Source: Actinomycetota bacterium
Lineage (GTDB): Bacteria; Actinomycetota; Actinomycetes; Streptosporangiales; Streptosporangiaceae
NCBI GenBank assembly: GCA_027313705.1
Contig: DAHVDE010000041.1
Span: 62,001 to 126,000 of the forward strand
Direction: 5' to 3'
Length of the DNA stretch: 64,000 bases
The position numbers and the translations under genes were made by a program. This document shows positions 36,799 to 45,814 of the stretch, one piece after another (the first letter of the stretch is position 1; each line of letters starts with the position of its first letter). The notes beneath the pieces are model-generated. The model was given only the letters and a program-made list of their open reading frames with translations. It was not told the origin of the DNA and searched no databases.

Positions 36799-38238
36799 TC
36801 AAACCCCCAGTTTTGCCCGCCTGAGCACGGCTCCGTATCCGAAACCCGAGTTCAGGATCTGCGTCTTCAGCGCGTTCGATACCTCGGTCACCGCCGTGTC
36901 GAAGCGCGGCAGGGCTACTTTCCGCATCCCTTCAGGCAAGAGCTTTTCCACTAGTTCGAAGGCGGGAGGTGAGGGGATCGCCGGCAGTTCGACCGCGCCG
37001 ACCACGAGGTGCGGCCTTCCGGCGACCATTGCTGCTAGTGGTTCGAGCGAGAACGCGCCGAGCGCGGGAATCTTCGGCCTCGGCAGGCTGTCGATGCTGA
37101 CATTGAAGTCAGGCAACTCGTAAAGGACGAGGTCTCCGACGTCGCATTTCAGGTCCGCGTACCGGCCACGCAGTTCAACCGTAACCGGGCCTGACACGTC
37201 CGGCCTGAACCCGAAACCGTCAGGATGATCCGCCACTTTGACGGCTAGCCTGCTGTTGTTTCCGTGCACGATCGTGACTTCTGAGGCATTGTCGATGTCC
37301 CATCTGATTCTGGCGTCCTGGCCGCGCAGCAGCACGGCGTGTACCAGTTCGGCCATGCGGGCGTCGGGGACTTTGACCAGTGGCCTGACGGTGTCGTACA
37401 GGTATTCGTACAGGTCCTTGGCCGACGGGCGCTGACTGGGGAGGCGCGCGAGTGCCTTGCCTAGCAGGGCGATTCCTGCCGGGTCGAGAGCGCCTGCCAC
37501 GCGGCCTGGTGACCTTGACGTAGCGCCGCCTCGCCCTGGGACAAGGCCGCGCACTATAGCCAGGGCCAGCTTGTAGGTATCTGAGCTGCTGTCCTGCAAG
37601 GCTGACGTACCTATCGGGCACTCGGGCGGGTCCCAGAACGGAGTGGAGAACTGCTCGCGTTTCTGGTCCGACATGGGGGCCGCGCCATCGCAGTCGATCA
37701 GCTTCAGCCGCGGCGGGAAAAGCGCGAAGACGGCGTTCTTGAAACTGATGTCACCGAAGACCCAGCCGAGCTTGTGCAGCCGGCCGATCACGTAAACCAG
37801 CTGGGCAAGCACCATCAGACGTTCCGGGCGGTCGACGTCGCCAAGGTCGGCCCCGGCGGCGGCCAGTTGCGTGGCGGGGCTGATCAGCCAGGCCAGGTCT
37901 CTCGGCTTTTCCTTGCCTTCTACGTTGAGGAAGAAGTCCTTGTGGATGAGCGGCATCAGGAGACCACAGACCTGACCGCCGGTCTCGACCAGCGCGAGCG
38001 GCCACGTGCTGTAAAGGTCCAACTCGTCCCTGTCGGCCTGGAGCAGGTTGTCCCTGAATCCGACCGCTCTTCTCGCCGAGGCTGCCTGCTCGGCCTGGCT
38101 GGTGGTGAACTCCTTGAACGCCAGCGGCGGCAGACCAGGAGGCAGGCTGTGCTTCACGACTCGGTGTACCTGGCCGAAGCCGCCCTCAGCGAGGAACTCG
38201 AGCTCTAGCAGGTCATCACGGCTGAACTCAGTCGCCAT
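36799..38238 (-). CDS. Serine/threonine protein kinase-like protein of the TerY-P triad
   Basis: About 479 residues from ATG 38238 (GGAGGTGACC upstream). N-lobe: FLAEGGFGQVHRVVK (glycine-rich loop, ~residues 16-30) and LAFKEF with Lys42. C-lobe: GWVFGDISFKNAVF, where FGD replaces HRD but the catalytic Asp and Asn remain, and LIDCDGA in place of DFG. A C-terminal region of ~200 residues follows the kinase domain and contains a beta-rich segment (VTVELRGRYADLKCDVGDLV). It overlaps the PP2C gene by 11 bp and is 3 bp upstream of the DUF4407-like gene. Confidence 0.82.
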   Translation of the reverse strand: MATEFSRDDLLELEFLAEGGFGQVHRVVKHSLPPGLPPLAFKEFTTSQAEQAASARRAVGFRDNLLQADRDELDLYSTWPLALVETGGQVCGLLMPLIHKDFFLNVEGKEKPRDLAWLISPATQLAAAGADLGDVDRPERLMVLAQLVYVIGRLHKLGWVFGDISFKNAVFALFPPRLKLIDCDGAAPMSDQKREQFSTPFWDPPECPIGTSALQDSSSDTYKLALAIVRGLVPGRGGATSRSPGRVAGALDPAGIALLGKALARLPSQRPSAKDLYEYLYDTVRPLVKVPDARMAELVHAVLLRGQDARIRWDIDNASEVTIVHGNNSRLAVKVADHPDGFGFRPDVSGPVTVELRGRYADLKCDVGDLVLYELPDFNVSIDSLPRPKIPALGAFSLEPLAAMVAGRPHLVVGAVELPAIPSPPAFELVEKLLPEGMRKVALPRFDTAVTEVSNALKTQILNSGFGYGAVLRRAKLGV

Positions 38239-39079
38239 CGAGGTCACCTCCATCCGGCCAGATGCCGATGACCGTACGGTCGTCTATGTGCGTCTTCATA
38301 GCGAAGCCGACCTGCGCCGCGAAGGTGATCGGCTCAGGCGGCCGCTGCCACCAGGAGGCCAGCACGTCCTTGACCCGGTCGTTCCACCTGAGCGGGTTCG
38401 AGACACCGTCGGACATGACAAAGAACGCACCGCCGCCCAGGCGGAAGTCCGATTGGGAGCAGGCCCCGTCGGTCGAGGGCATCGGCCGCACGGCGCTCGA
38501 GTGGTAATAGCCCTCGGCTTCGTCTGACATGCCGCCGAGCAACGTCCACGTGCCGTCTACGTCAAGGTGCCAGAGCGTGGAGTCACCGATCCACGCTGCG
38601 GAACCAACCCACCCGCCCGCATCGAGGCTGAGGGATACCGCGACCGCCGTCGTCGCCATGCCATCCTCGATGAGATCAGCGTTCTCGCCGGCCTTTCGTT
38701 CGTCCGCCAGCTTGCGCAGCTGATCATTGGCGCTGGCGAAGGCTTCTGGCCAGGACACTCCGCTGGCACCGGCGCCGGCCAGGCACCGGCTGACGAGCGC
38801 CGCAGCCTCGTCAGATCTGCCGAACTCGCCTACGCCATCGCAGACCACCGCGATCAAGGCAACCTGATCGCGGTGGCCGAGCGCGAAGGCATCCTGGCGC
38901 GGCTTTCCCCTGCCGCGGTGCAGCAGTCCCCTGCTCGAGGCAGCCCTGATCACCATGCCAGACAAGGCCGCCGCGCTTAGTTCGACGTCGGCGGGTCCGC
39001 CGCAGTCACCCGGCAGGCCGTCGGGAAGTTCGAGCGCGGCACGGCCGGGGTTGCCGATGGAGTAGGGGACCTTGGTCAT
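38228..39079 (-). CDS. PP2C-family protein phosphatase of the TerY-P triad
   Basis: A 283-residue PPM/PP2C phosphatase. Metal-binding and core motifs: ALIAVVCDGVGEFGRSDEAA (~residues 73-92), AAWIGDSTLWHL, FFVMSDGVSNPLRW and the final DDRTVIGIW. It presumably reverses phosphorylation made by the adjacent kinase. It overlaps the vWA gene upstream (ATGA) and the kinase gene downstream. Confidence 0.85.
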   Translation of the reverse strand: MTKVPYSIGNPGRAALELPDGLPGDCGGPADVELSAAALSGMVIRAASSRGLLHRGRGKPRQDAFALGHRDQVALIAVVCDGVGEFGRSDEAAALVSRCLAGAGASGVSWPEAFASANDQLRKLADERKAGENADLIEDGMATTAVAVSLSLDAGGWVGSAAWIGDSTLWHLDVDGTWTLLGGMSDEAEGYYHSSAVRPMPSTDGACSQSDFRLGGGAFFVMSDGVSNPLRWNDRVKDVLASWWQRPPEPITFAAQVGFAMKTHIDDRTVIGIWPDGGDLDGD

Positions 39080-39825
39080 GAGATGTAGTCGGGATCGTAG
39101 GCGGAGTCTCCCTGGGTGATGCCTGAGCCAGGTGCCGGCGCCGTCTGGACCACGGCGGGCTGGTTAGAGCCTGCCGTGTGCCCGGCGGTGACGACGGTAT
39201 TCATGATGATGTCGAGGATTCCCTTGAGCGCCTCCTCGACCGACTTGTCCTTCACGTGGTAGTACTTGCCGCGGCCCTTCGGATAAGCAAGTTGGGCAAG
39301 AATCTGCTCGCTCGCGTCCCTGAAGCCGAACGGCACGAAAATCGGATGTGCCTTCAGCCCAGCTCCTGACTCCTTGTCGTAGGTCAGCGCGTCTGTATAG
39401 GACTTGTGCCAGTCATGATCATTCGGCTCGCCGTCGGTCAGGAAAAAGGCACATGGCCGGTACACTTTGTACTTCTGAGCCTTCAGGCTCGCGCTGTCCG
39501 AGGTGATGGCACTGGCCAGGCCGCGGAACGCGGCTCCGTAGTTGGTGCCACCCTCGACGCTGAGGGCCGGGACACTGGACTGGTGGCTCATCTGACCCAT
39601 CGGCAGCACGACCTTGGCAGTATCCGAGAAGGTCATGACACAGATCTGAGCGACTTCATCGACGATCGGCTCGCCCACGATGGCCTTCCTGAGCCGCTCG
39701 ACGCCGTCATTGAGCGCGCGCATGTCGTCGTACATCGAATAGGAGACGTCGCAGATGAGATAGAACGGCATGACCATCTGGCCCGGCTCTACGTCCGTTT
39801 GCTCGCGCACCTTATACTCGCCCAT
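39076..39825 (-). CDS. TerY-like vWA-domain protein
   Basis: A 249-residue von Willebrand factor A domain protein. The MIDAS motif D-x-S-x-S is CDVSYS (Asp26, Ser28, Ser30), with GGTNYGAAF and FFLTDGEPND completing the metal site. A Pro/Gly-rich C-terminal tail follows residue ~215. It is the first gene of the five-gene operon; a ribosome site (AAAGGA) precedes ATG 39825. TerY-like vWA proteins group with PP2C and kinase genes in tellurite-resistance and phage-defence contexts. Confidence 0.87.
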   Translation of the reverse strand: MGEYKVREQTDVEPGQMVMPFYLICDVSYSMYDDMRALNDGVERLRKAIVGEPIVDEVAQICVMTFSDTAKVVLPMGQMSHQSSVPALSVEGGTNYGAAFRGLASAITSDSASLKAQKYKVYRPCAFFLTDGEPNDHDWHKSYTDALTYDKESGAGLKAHPIFVPFGFRDASEQILAQLAYPKGRGKYYHVKDKSVEEALKGILDIIMNTVVTAGHTAGSNQPAVVQTAPAPGSGITQGDSAYDPDYIS

Positions 39826-40069
39826 ACCGGTCCTTTCTGCTGGAGCTGCCTAACGCCCGCTGATCCCACTTGGGCTTCGTTTCCTCCCGGTGGTTCACGC
39901 CTGATCCGCACGTTCCCCCGCTGGTCAGATACTGCACCGAAGTCACGATGCGGCAAGCTAAATATAGATTCCGAGTACCGGAAGGAGCAAATCAGACGAC
40001 ATGCCATCATTAATTTAAGATTGCCGCCAGGCTAGATAGAGGACACTTCCCGGATAAATTGACAAAAAG

Positions 40070-40884
40070 GTGACGGCGCTTTCATTTAGTCGACCGTTCC
40101 GCAGGTTAAAGCCCGCGCTCCACCTCGCGCGCCTGGCCAAACGCCGCTGGCCTGGCTGCGTCACTGTGCTCGGCCACGACTTCGCGACTCTCAATCACCA
40201 ACGGGTGCTAGCCGAGCACGGCGAATTCGATGTCATTGCGTGCGGCGAGGCTGAAGAATCCTTCGCGGAGCTTTGCCTGGCGGTACTTGACAACCGCTGG
40301 CCGACGCCAGTGCCTGGGCTGGCCCGTAGGGGCGAACCGCTGGACCTGACCTTCATGATCGACTTGCGGGCCGACTCGCTGGACCGCGATGTGCTCGCCC
40401 TCTTGCGCGCGGCCGGCCTGCGGCGGGTGTTCGTCGGGGTGGAGACTACAGGTCCGGAGCGGCTGGCCGCCTACAACAAGCGCTATACCAGGACCGCCGA
40501 TCGCCGCAGGTACATCCGCAGCCAGCTCGCGATGACTCGCGACCTTGGCATTGACGTAATACCTGGCATCATCACCTACCATGCCGAGAGCACCAAGTCC
40601 GAGCTGGCAGATGCGCTGGAGCTGATCGGATTCCTGCGACGTCGAGAGCGCGTTCTTCTTCCTCAACCGCCTGATCGCCTATCCCGGCACTCCGCTGTAC
40701 CACCATTACCGGCAGCGGGGCCTGCCTGCTCACCATCGACTGGCCGATGCTGCGCTGGGAGTTCGCTGACCCGGAAATCGGCGCCATCGAGCGCACGATG
40801 CTCGCGGCCGAAGCCGAGGGACGGCCGTTCGCCGGACTCAGGCAGATCTTCGCTTCGATGATCGGGGTTACGGTTACCGCGTGA
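40070..40884 (+). pseudogene. B12-binding radical SAM protein remnant
   Basis: N-terminal pieces of a cobalamin-binding domain (WPGCVTVLGHDFATLNHQ, FDVIACGEAEESFAELCL) are joined directly to the later barrel (MIDLRADSLDRDVLALLRAA, VFVGVETTGPERLAAYNK). The segment with the CxxxCxxC iron-sulfur motif has been deleted. After IGFLRR the frame shifts (VESAFFFLNRLIAYPGTPLY) and shifts again (DWPMLRWEFADPEIGAIER). Inactive. Confidence 0.7.
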
Positions 40885-40888
40885 GCCG

Positions 40889-41260
40889 TCAGACCAGGCT
40901 CCATCTCGGCCCGTCCGGGGTGTCGGCGACCGCGACGCCGATCGCCGCCAGCTCATCGCGGAGCCGGTCCGCCTCGGCCCAGTCACGGGCCGTCCGTGCC
41001 TGCTCGCGGACCTGGACCATCGCCTCCACCGCCGCCTCATCGATGTCTCCAGGTGCCAGCCCGGCACGCCCGGCCCCCACGGCGAACCCCAGCGCATGAT
41101 CCGGCGCTGGCCCGCCGGATCGGCACGCCCGATCGCGAAGTCCCCCGGCGACCGCTTCTCATCGGCGCTGACCCGCTTGCCCGCCTGCTGGCCCTGCGGC
41201 GGGATCAGAGCCAGCCGCCCGTAGCCAGGTGATGTGGTCGTATCGAAGTACAGGACGCAG
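40889..41260 (-). pseudogene. Cysteinyl-tRNA synthetase remnant
   Basis: Disordered pieces of a CysS-type protein: YFDTTTSPGYGRLA, SADEKRSPGDFA and MRWGSPWGPGVPGWHLE (core region), then directly VREQARTARDWAEADRLRDE...GPRWSLV, the C-terminal anticodon-side end. Most of the catalytic domain between them is absent and the frames do not join. A functional copy is expected elsewhere. Confidence 0.65.
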
Positions 41261-41611
41261 CTCGCGCGCCTGGCACCAGCCCAGCGCCAGCACGCCAAGG
41301 GTGATCGCAGTCAGCTCGATGAAGTGCTCCGCGCTCACCTCCAGCCACTCATACTGAGGACATCACGGCGCAGCAAATCCGGCATGACCGCCAGCTATCC
41401 GCTCCCCTGCGCAAGATCCCCGAGTTAACCTTAAGCGCTGCGCGTCGAGACCGTCTGATGCGGCGCTTCCGCGCCCGCGATCGCCACCGGGCTGACAGCG
41501 GCCAGTGTCATGAGGGCAGGGCGACTTCGCGGCCGATAGCGCGCACGGTAGGCTGCGCCAACAGCCATGATTTCAGCGTATCTCCGGAAAAGCCAGTGAA
41601 CGAGGCGCACA

Positions 41612-41704
41612 GTGGCAGGCAACTCTACCCACACGCCGTTCGATACGAGCGTGGCGCACATAGCCACGGTCTACAACTACTGGCTTGGCGGGTACTTCCA
41701 CTAA
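41612..41704 (+). pseudogene. N-terminal stub of a DUF574-type SAM methyltransferase
   Basis: Thirty residues from GTG 41612: ...PFDTSVAHIATVYNYWLGGYFH then TAA. The VYNYWLGG motif is the hallmark of S-adenosyl methyltransferases common in actinomycetes (usually followed by a K-D/N-N/H segment). The rest of the gene is missing. Confidence 0.6.
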
Positions 41705-41751
41705 ACAGAGCAGCCTATCCGACCTGGCGTCGTCTACTCACCAACCCGCGG

Positions 41752-42708
41752 TTACAGGTGCAAGGCGCTCAGGATCTCACGCGCCAGCGACGGGTCGGCA
41801 GCAGCGATGAATTTCTGTCGCTCATCCATAGCGCCGCGTATATCTGCCAGCGAGCCGAGCCCATAGTCGAGCGGGATCGGCGTACCGCTCAGATCAATTA
41901 CTATGCCGCCTGCGGCGTGAAGCACATAGTGGCCTGGCGACAGGTCCCAGATAGCGAAGCCCTTGGCGATCTCAAGCATCGCATCGGAGAATCCGGCTGC
42001 GACGTGGCACAGGCCGACAGAACCGAAGTCGACGCCAATGCGGCCTTTAGCCTTGCCGTCTTCTGAGGTCACGCTGAGTGCTTCCAGGAATTTCTCCTGG
42101 CGTGCTAGAGACTGGAATCTCTCACGCGGTCGCATGAGGTAGTTGGTGACGAGTGCCTGCGAGAGAATACGGTGAGGGTGTCGACGGAAGATTCTTCCAG
42201 TCGAGTCCGGCGTAACGATGTAGGCCCGGTCGGCACCGTCGTCGCCACGTGCCGCTATATATAGCTGAATATAATGGAAGATATCTCCGACGACTGCGGC
42301 GATCGGGCGTGCTAGCCGTCGTGAATATGCAAGTACGTGCGTATACCCGCAAAGTCCGCGTACTGCCAGTTCGCTGGTATCAAGCGGGTCGACGAGAATG
42401 ATGAGATCGGGCTCCGGGTTACTTCCGACTATTTCAGGATCTGCTTCCTCTGAAGCGTATATGAATGATGGGACGTGTCTGCCGATAAGTTCCTTGTAGC
42501 GCTGGTGCATCCAGAGGTCGTACTCAGACAGGAAGTTGTCCTCGTGCCGCAAGTTCTCATTCTCGCCAGGCTGGCCTGATAGTGCCGCGCCGATCAGGCG
42601 CGGTCTTAGCTCGGTCATCGCGTCCCTGACGATTGCCGCGAGACTCTTGGCTAGGTCAGGGAGCACGATGTCCGTGCTCCTCGGAGAGCATTCGTCCGCC
42701 GACGTCAT
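41752..42708 (-). CDS. Inositol monophosphatase-superfamily protein (divergent)
   Basis: A 318-residue protein. FIYASEEADPE (~residues 83-93) corresponds to the Glu metal ligand motif, DLIILVDPLDTSELAVRG to DPxDG(T/S), with T in place of G, and FAIWDLSPGHYVLHAAGG to the third metal motif WDxAxG. Family members hydrolyse sugar-, inositol- or adenosine-phosphates. The altered second motif suggests an unusual substrate. It overlaps the XRE-PRTase-like gene by 4 nt (ATGA), so the two are co-translated and probably act together. Its GC content is lower than that of the core genome. Confidence 0.72.
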   Translation of the reverse strand: MTSADECSPRSTDIVLPDLAKSLAAIVRDAMTELRPRLIGAALSGQPGENENLRHEDNFLSEYDLWMHQRYKELIGRHVPSFIYASEEADPEIVGSNPEPDLIILVDPLDTSELAVRGLCGYTHVLAYSRRLARPIAAVVGDIFHYIQLYIAARGDDGADRAYIVTPDSTGRIFRRHPHRILSQALVTNYLMRPRERFQSLARQEKFLEALSVTSEDGKAKGRIGVDFGSVGLCHVAAGFSDAMLEIAKGFAIWDLSPGHYVLHAAGGIVIDLSGTPIPLDYGLGSLADIRGAMDERQKFIAAADPSLAREILSALHL

Positions 42709-43838
42709 CTCAGTTCCAGCGGAGGCTCAATACCAGGGGCGCTCATCGTGGCCGCCATGAATATGGCGGAGAAGCCAGCCTTGCGCATGATCTGGGCACC
42801 GGTCAAGTCATCGAAGTCAGCCACCTTGAGGTCTGTTGCTTTCGTCATGGCTCCGAACACCGCGAAATAGAGATCTGCATCGGCATACCGCGACTTAAGT
42901 TGATGAGTTATGTAACCTACTACGCCTGCGTGCTTTACTTCGAAATCACAGATAACTATCGTCGCAGACTGCTTTACCGCCGGGAAGTATGCCTGATCGT
43001 CAAGATCGATCCCATCTTGCGTTTTATTACACCGAAGGTAGCCAATCGGACACCGCGAAAATCGGTCCGATGCCAGGAAGGTCGCCATCACCAGGCCGGC
43101 TTCGTTGATTCCGAAGCAGACATCAACATCCAGTCGCCGCCCCAGGTTCCTGACCTGGCGAGCAAGTCTTTCTATGCCGAATCCGAATGTTTGCCAGTTC
43201 AAGTCCAGCAACTGTCCCGCACGGGGGTTAGGCAGCGTGAATACGCTTACGTCCGAGTTTCCGAACTCGGCCGTAGGGACCGAGAGCATGAATTCTTCAC
43301 CAATCTGACTCAGACTGCGGGGGATCGAGTCACTTTGGTACAACTGGCTTAGAGCTTGTGAATGGTCCGTGCCGGAGTTAATCGTTTGTGCATAACCAGC
43401 GACATTTCTCAGTGAAATCTGATCTTCGACAGGGAGCCTTTCGTAAGCGTCGGCAACTAGATCTCCGGGCGGGATTGCCTCGTCAGCAATGGCAAGCGGA
43501 CCACGACCGTATGCCATGGAGAGCACCACGAGGCTAGAGAACGAAGGCGGCGAACCTTGGCCACGACCGCGCGCCCAGGTCTCCCAGGCGTTAATGGATG
43601 TTCCCCCTAGGCAAGTCTGATGCCCGGTTACCTCGTTGTAGCGCAGAGCCGCCTGGTCTTGCGAGAGCCCTGCAGCATATCGGTACGCTTGGAGGCTTGG
43701 GACATCCCTGTGCATGTGCATGAGTTCTGTGGCAGCGGCTCTCACCGAGCCGGTCTCGGCCCACAGCGCGCGGCCGAGACCCGCAAGCTCTCGACCGCGT
43801 GCCTGAGGACTGATGCCATTTTTCGAACTGATCGTCAT
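42705..43838 (-). CDS. XRE-type HTH fused to a phosphoribosyltransferase-like domain
   Basis: A 377-residue two-domain protein. Residues ~48-120 form an HTH domain (LQAYRYAAGLSQDQAALRYN ... WETWARG). The C-terminal ~170 residues look like a PRTase fold: LDVDVCFGINEAGLVMATFL, then ATIVICDFEVKHAGVVGYIT in the place of the PRPP loop, which lacks the normal DD...G-T pattern, and ADLYFAVFGAM. It may bind a nucleotide or PRPP as ligand rather than catalyse. Coupled by ATGA overlap to the phosphatase-like gene downstream; no known system name fits. Confidence 0.65.
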   Translation of the reverse strand: MTISSKNGISPQARGRELAGLGRALWAETGSVRAAATELMHMHRDVPSLQAYRYAAGLSQDQAALRYNEVTGHQTCLGGTSINAWETWARGRGQGSPPSFSSLVVLSMAYGRGPLAIADEAIPPGDLVADAYERLPVEDQISLRNVAGYAQTINSGTDHSQALSQLYQSDSIPRSLSQIGEEFMLSVPTAEFGNSDVSVFTLPNPRAGQLLDLNWQTFGFGIERLARQVRNLGRRLDVDVCFGINEAGLVMATFLASDRFSRCPIGYLRCNKTQDGIDLDDQAYFPAVKQSATIVICDFEVKHAGVVGYITHQLKSRYADADLYFAVFGAMTKATDLKVADFDDLTGAQIMRKAGFSAIFMAATMSAPGIEPPLELR

Positions 43839-43991
43839 GACAATCTCCGGCTGAGTCTCAGCGCCTTGCCTCGCCTGAGGACTGGCTAGCCGCCAGCTTA
43901 CCCATTGCTATGGGCAACAGCACGCGCCACCGAAGTGTGCGCAGGTCAAGGCACCCCATAAACCCGGCTGTATCCGCTCCGACCAGCAGGT

Positions 43992-44228
43992 GTGAAGATC
44001 ATCGTCAATGCGTCACCCTTGTATCTGGACGAAGGTCCCGAATCCAGCGAATTAATATGTCACTTTGACGACTTACGCCGAACGATTCTCCCCACCTGCG
44101 CACGGAAAGGCCACATCATGACCGCTCTCACCCTTCCGGACACCTCCCATGCCAAAGCCGGCCGGCGTTCTCGTTCCTGTGGCTGGAGATCACCGGCCCG
44201 GTGCGGCCTGGCCTGCCAGCACTGCTAG
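43992..44228 (+). pseudogene. Fragment resembling a radical SAM peptide-maturase N-terminus
   Basis: From GTG 43992 the frame reads MKIIVNASPLYLDEGPESSE..., with an internal MTALTLPDTSHAKAGRRSR. In a neighbouring frame FLWLEITG follows, then back in frame RCGLACQHC before TAG. Together this resembles LEITGRCxLxCxHCY of radical SAM/SPASM maturases, with a one-base deletion and a one-base insertion. Everything after the CxxxCxxC is lost. Whether the first 40 residues were a separate peptide is unclear. Confidence 0.4.
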
Positions 44229-44298
44229 CCGCATTGCGATGCAGGTTCACGACTGGTCCGCTGGACCGCCGATCAATGGGTGGGGAGGAACACGAACC

Positions 44299-45000
44299 AT
44301 GGAGGAGGAAAGGATAGTGGCCGATGGTGGAAGCGGCACGCACGCCGGCGCCGCTCCGGGTGACATGATGCCCGGCGTGCTGATGGGCTTGGTCGCAGAA
44401 GGTCTGAGGGCGGCTGGGTTTACGGTGCATCTTCCTGCGCGGGAAGATGAGAGGCGTATTTCTGCCGATCGATGGGGCGGCCGCTGCGATCTGCTAGTGG
44501 GCGATTCCGGGCTTGTCGAGTGGGAATGCCTCCCATGGGCCAGCGGTGCGCCAGATCCTAAGCTGACAGCCGGTATCGCTGCCTTCCTGCTCACCGGGAA
44601 GGACGAGGACTACCCGTGCCAGGTCAGCGCCGGCGACACGGGCACCATGCCTTTCCGGGGCGTCATCGGAAACGAGCTGCGTGTCAGGGGCTTCGATGTC
44701 CGCCTCGAAGTCTACCAGGACGACGCCCGTTTCGAGGTCTTCGCTGACATACTGGCGGCCAGTCCCGTGCATCACCTGGGCGCAACCGTGCGCATCAGCG
44801 ATAACGGGGCAATCGCCTGGGAGCGCGACTACTGCCATGAAGCACCCCCGATTGCGCGCTCACCGGAATACTTTCCTGCGCTCGCGAATCCTGCCGAACT
44901 TGCCGATTCCATCGTAACTACAATCGCGCACGCCATCGCGCTGGCGGCGGGCAAATCTGCCGGCTTGCGCGCCGGGCTGAACGGCGGGTGCGATGAGTGA
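44299..45000 (+). CDS. Hypothetical protein with two similar halves
   Basis: A 233-residue soluble protein. Start: ATG 44299 with GGGGAGGAA upstream; a GTG at 44317 after GGAGGAGGAAAGG is also possible. It seems to hold two related alpha/beta units: VAEGLRAAGFTVHLPARED...RWGGRCDLLVGDSGLVEWE and GNELRVRGFDVRLEVYQD...HHLGATVRISDNGAIAWE. I do not recognise the family. It is flanked by remnants on both sides but is itself open. Confidence 0.5.
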   Translation: MEEERIVADGGSGTHAGAAPGDMMPGVLMGLVAEGLRAAGFTVHLPAREDERRISADRWGGRCDLLVGDSGLVEWECLPWASGAPDPKLTAGIAAFLLTGKDEDYPCQVSAGDTGTMPFRGVIGNELRVRGFDVRLEVYQDDARFEVFADILAASPVHHLGATVRISDNGAIAWERDYCHEAPPIARSPEYFPALANPAELADSIVTTIAHAIALAAGKSAGLRAGLNGGCDE

Positions 45001-45156
45001 GGCTGATCACGGGTAGCTATTCACGTGATCGGTGGGCTGAGTCCGGCCTGAGTCCGGCTGCGTGACGTGATTTTCCGGGTCGGCTGGGCGTGTTGTGTTG
45101 ACTACGGCCCGTCGGCTGTGGTGTCTGTGTGCCTGTGCCCGATGTGCCCGATGTGC

Positions 45157-45360
45157 CCGATCCTCCGCTTCGCCACCCGCCCTGACCTCGACATCTTCAT
45201 GAACAACCAAGCCGAGCGGACCATCCGGCCGGTCAAGGTCCAGCAGCGCGGCTCCGGCGGCGCATGGCGCACCCTCCAGGGCCTGGCCGACTTCGCGATC
45301 GTCGAGTCCTACCTGTCCACCGCCGGCTTCTCCAGGGGTCGCGGATGGTACCTGCGGCTT
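45157..45360 (+). pseudogene. IS66-family transposase C-terminal fragment
   Basis: One frame reads FATRPDLDIFMNNQAERTIR, then VKVQQRGSGGAWRTLQGLA and AIVESYLSTAGFSRGRG. This is the terminal DDE block of IS66-type transposases (the final Glu in NNQAER). The rest of the transposase is absent. Confidence 0.8.
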
Positions 45361-45814
45361 CGAGTGCGGACAGTCCCCCGTCTGGGCCCTGAGCACGCCG
45401 GCCGCGCCACCGATCTTGAAAGGTCATTCGCCCGTCACCCGCGATTTACCGCTGCACCGACCGGAGCCGGCGACACTAGCTCAGTTGTCCCTTGTCACGT
45501 CTGCCGCGACTTAGGCCGCTCTGAGCTGAACGCCAGCTAACCGCCTACCTTATGCCAGCTATCTTTGCTGTCTGGCCAAGGTCATGGCTGCCGATAGTCC
45601 ATCAGCGAGTTGCTCTTCCTTCCGCGCCACATATCTTTCCCGGCCACGAGGTATCGGTAACAAGCTGTCAGTTAATTGACATAAGGTCGATTAAATGACG
45701 TTCGCGGCGAGACATTGACTTTAGTTCCATTTACCAGGTAAGGATAGGAACGCAGATCACGCGGTGACCGCTGCGCCCGGCCTGCCGGGTCAGCTAAAAG
45801 AGTTGGTGGCAGAA
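45361..45814. other. Non-coding stretch before the lipoprotein gene
   Basis: No gene seen. Bases 45483-45525 resemble part of the fifth gene of the TerY-P operon (near 34141-34185), with the shared core CTTGTCACGTCTG, so this is a short duplicated scrap. The last ~150 bases are more AT-rich and probably contain the lipoprotein promoter. Confidence 0.45.
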
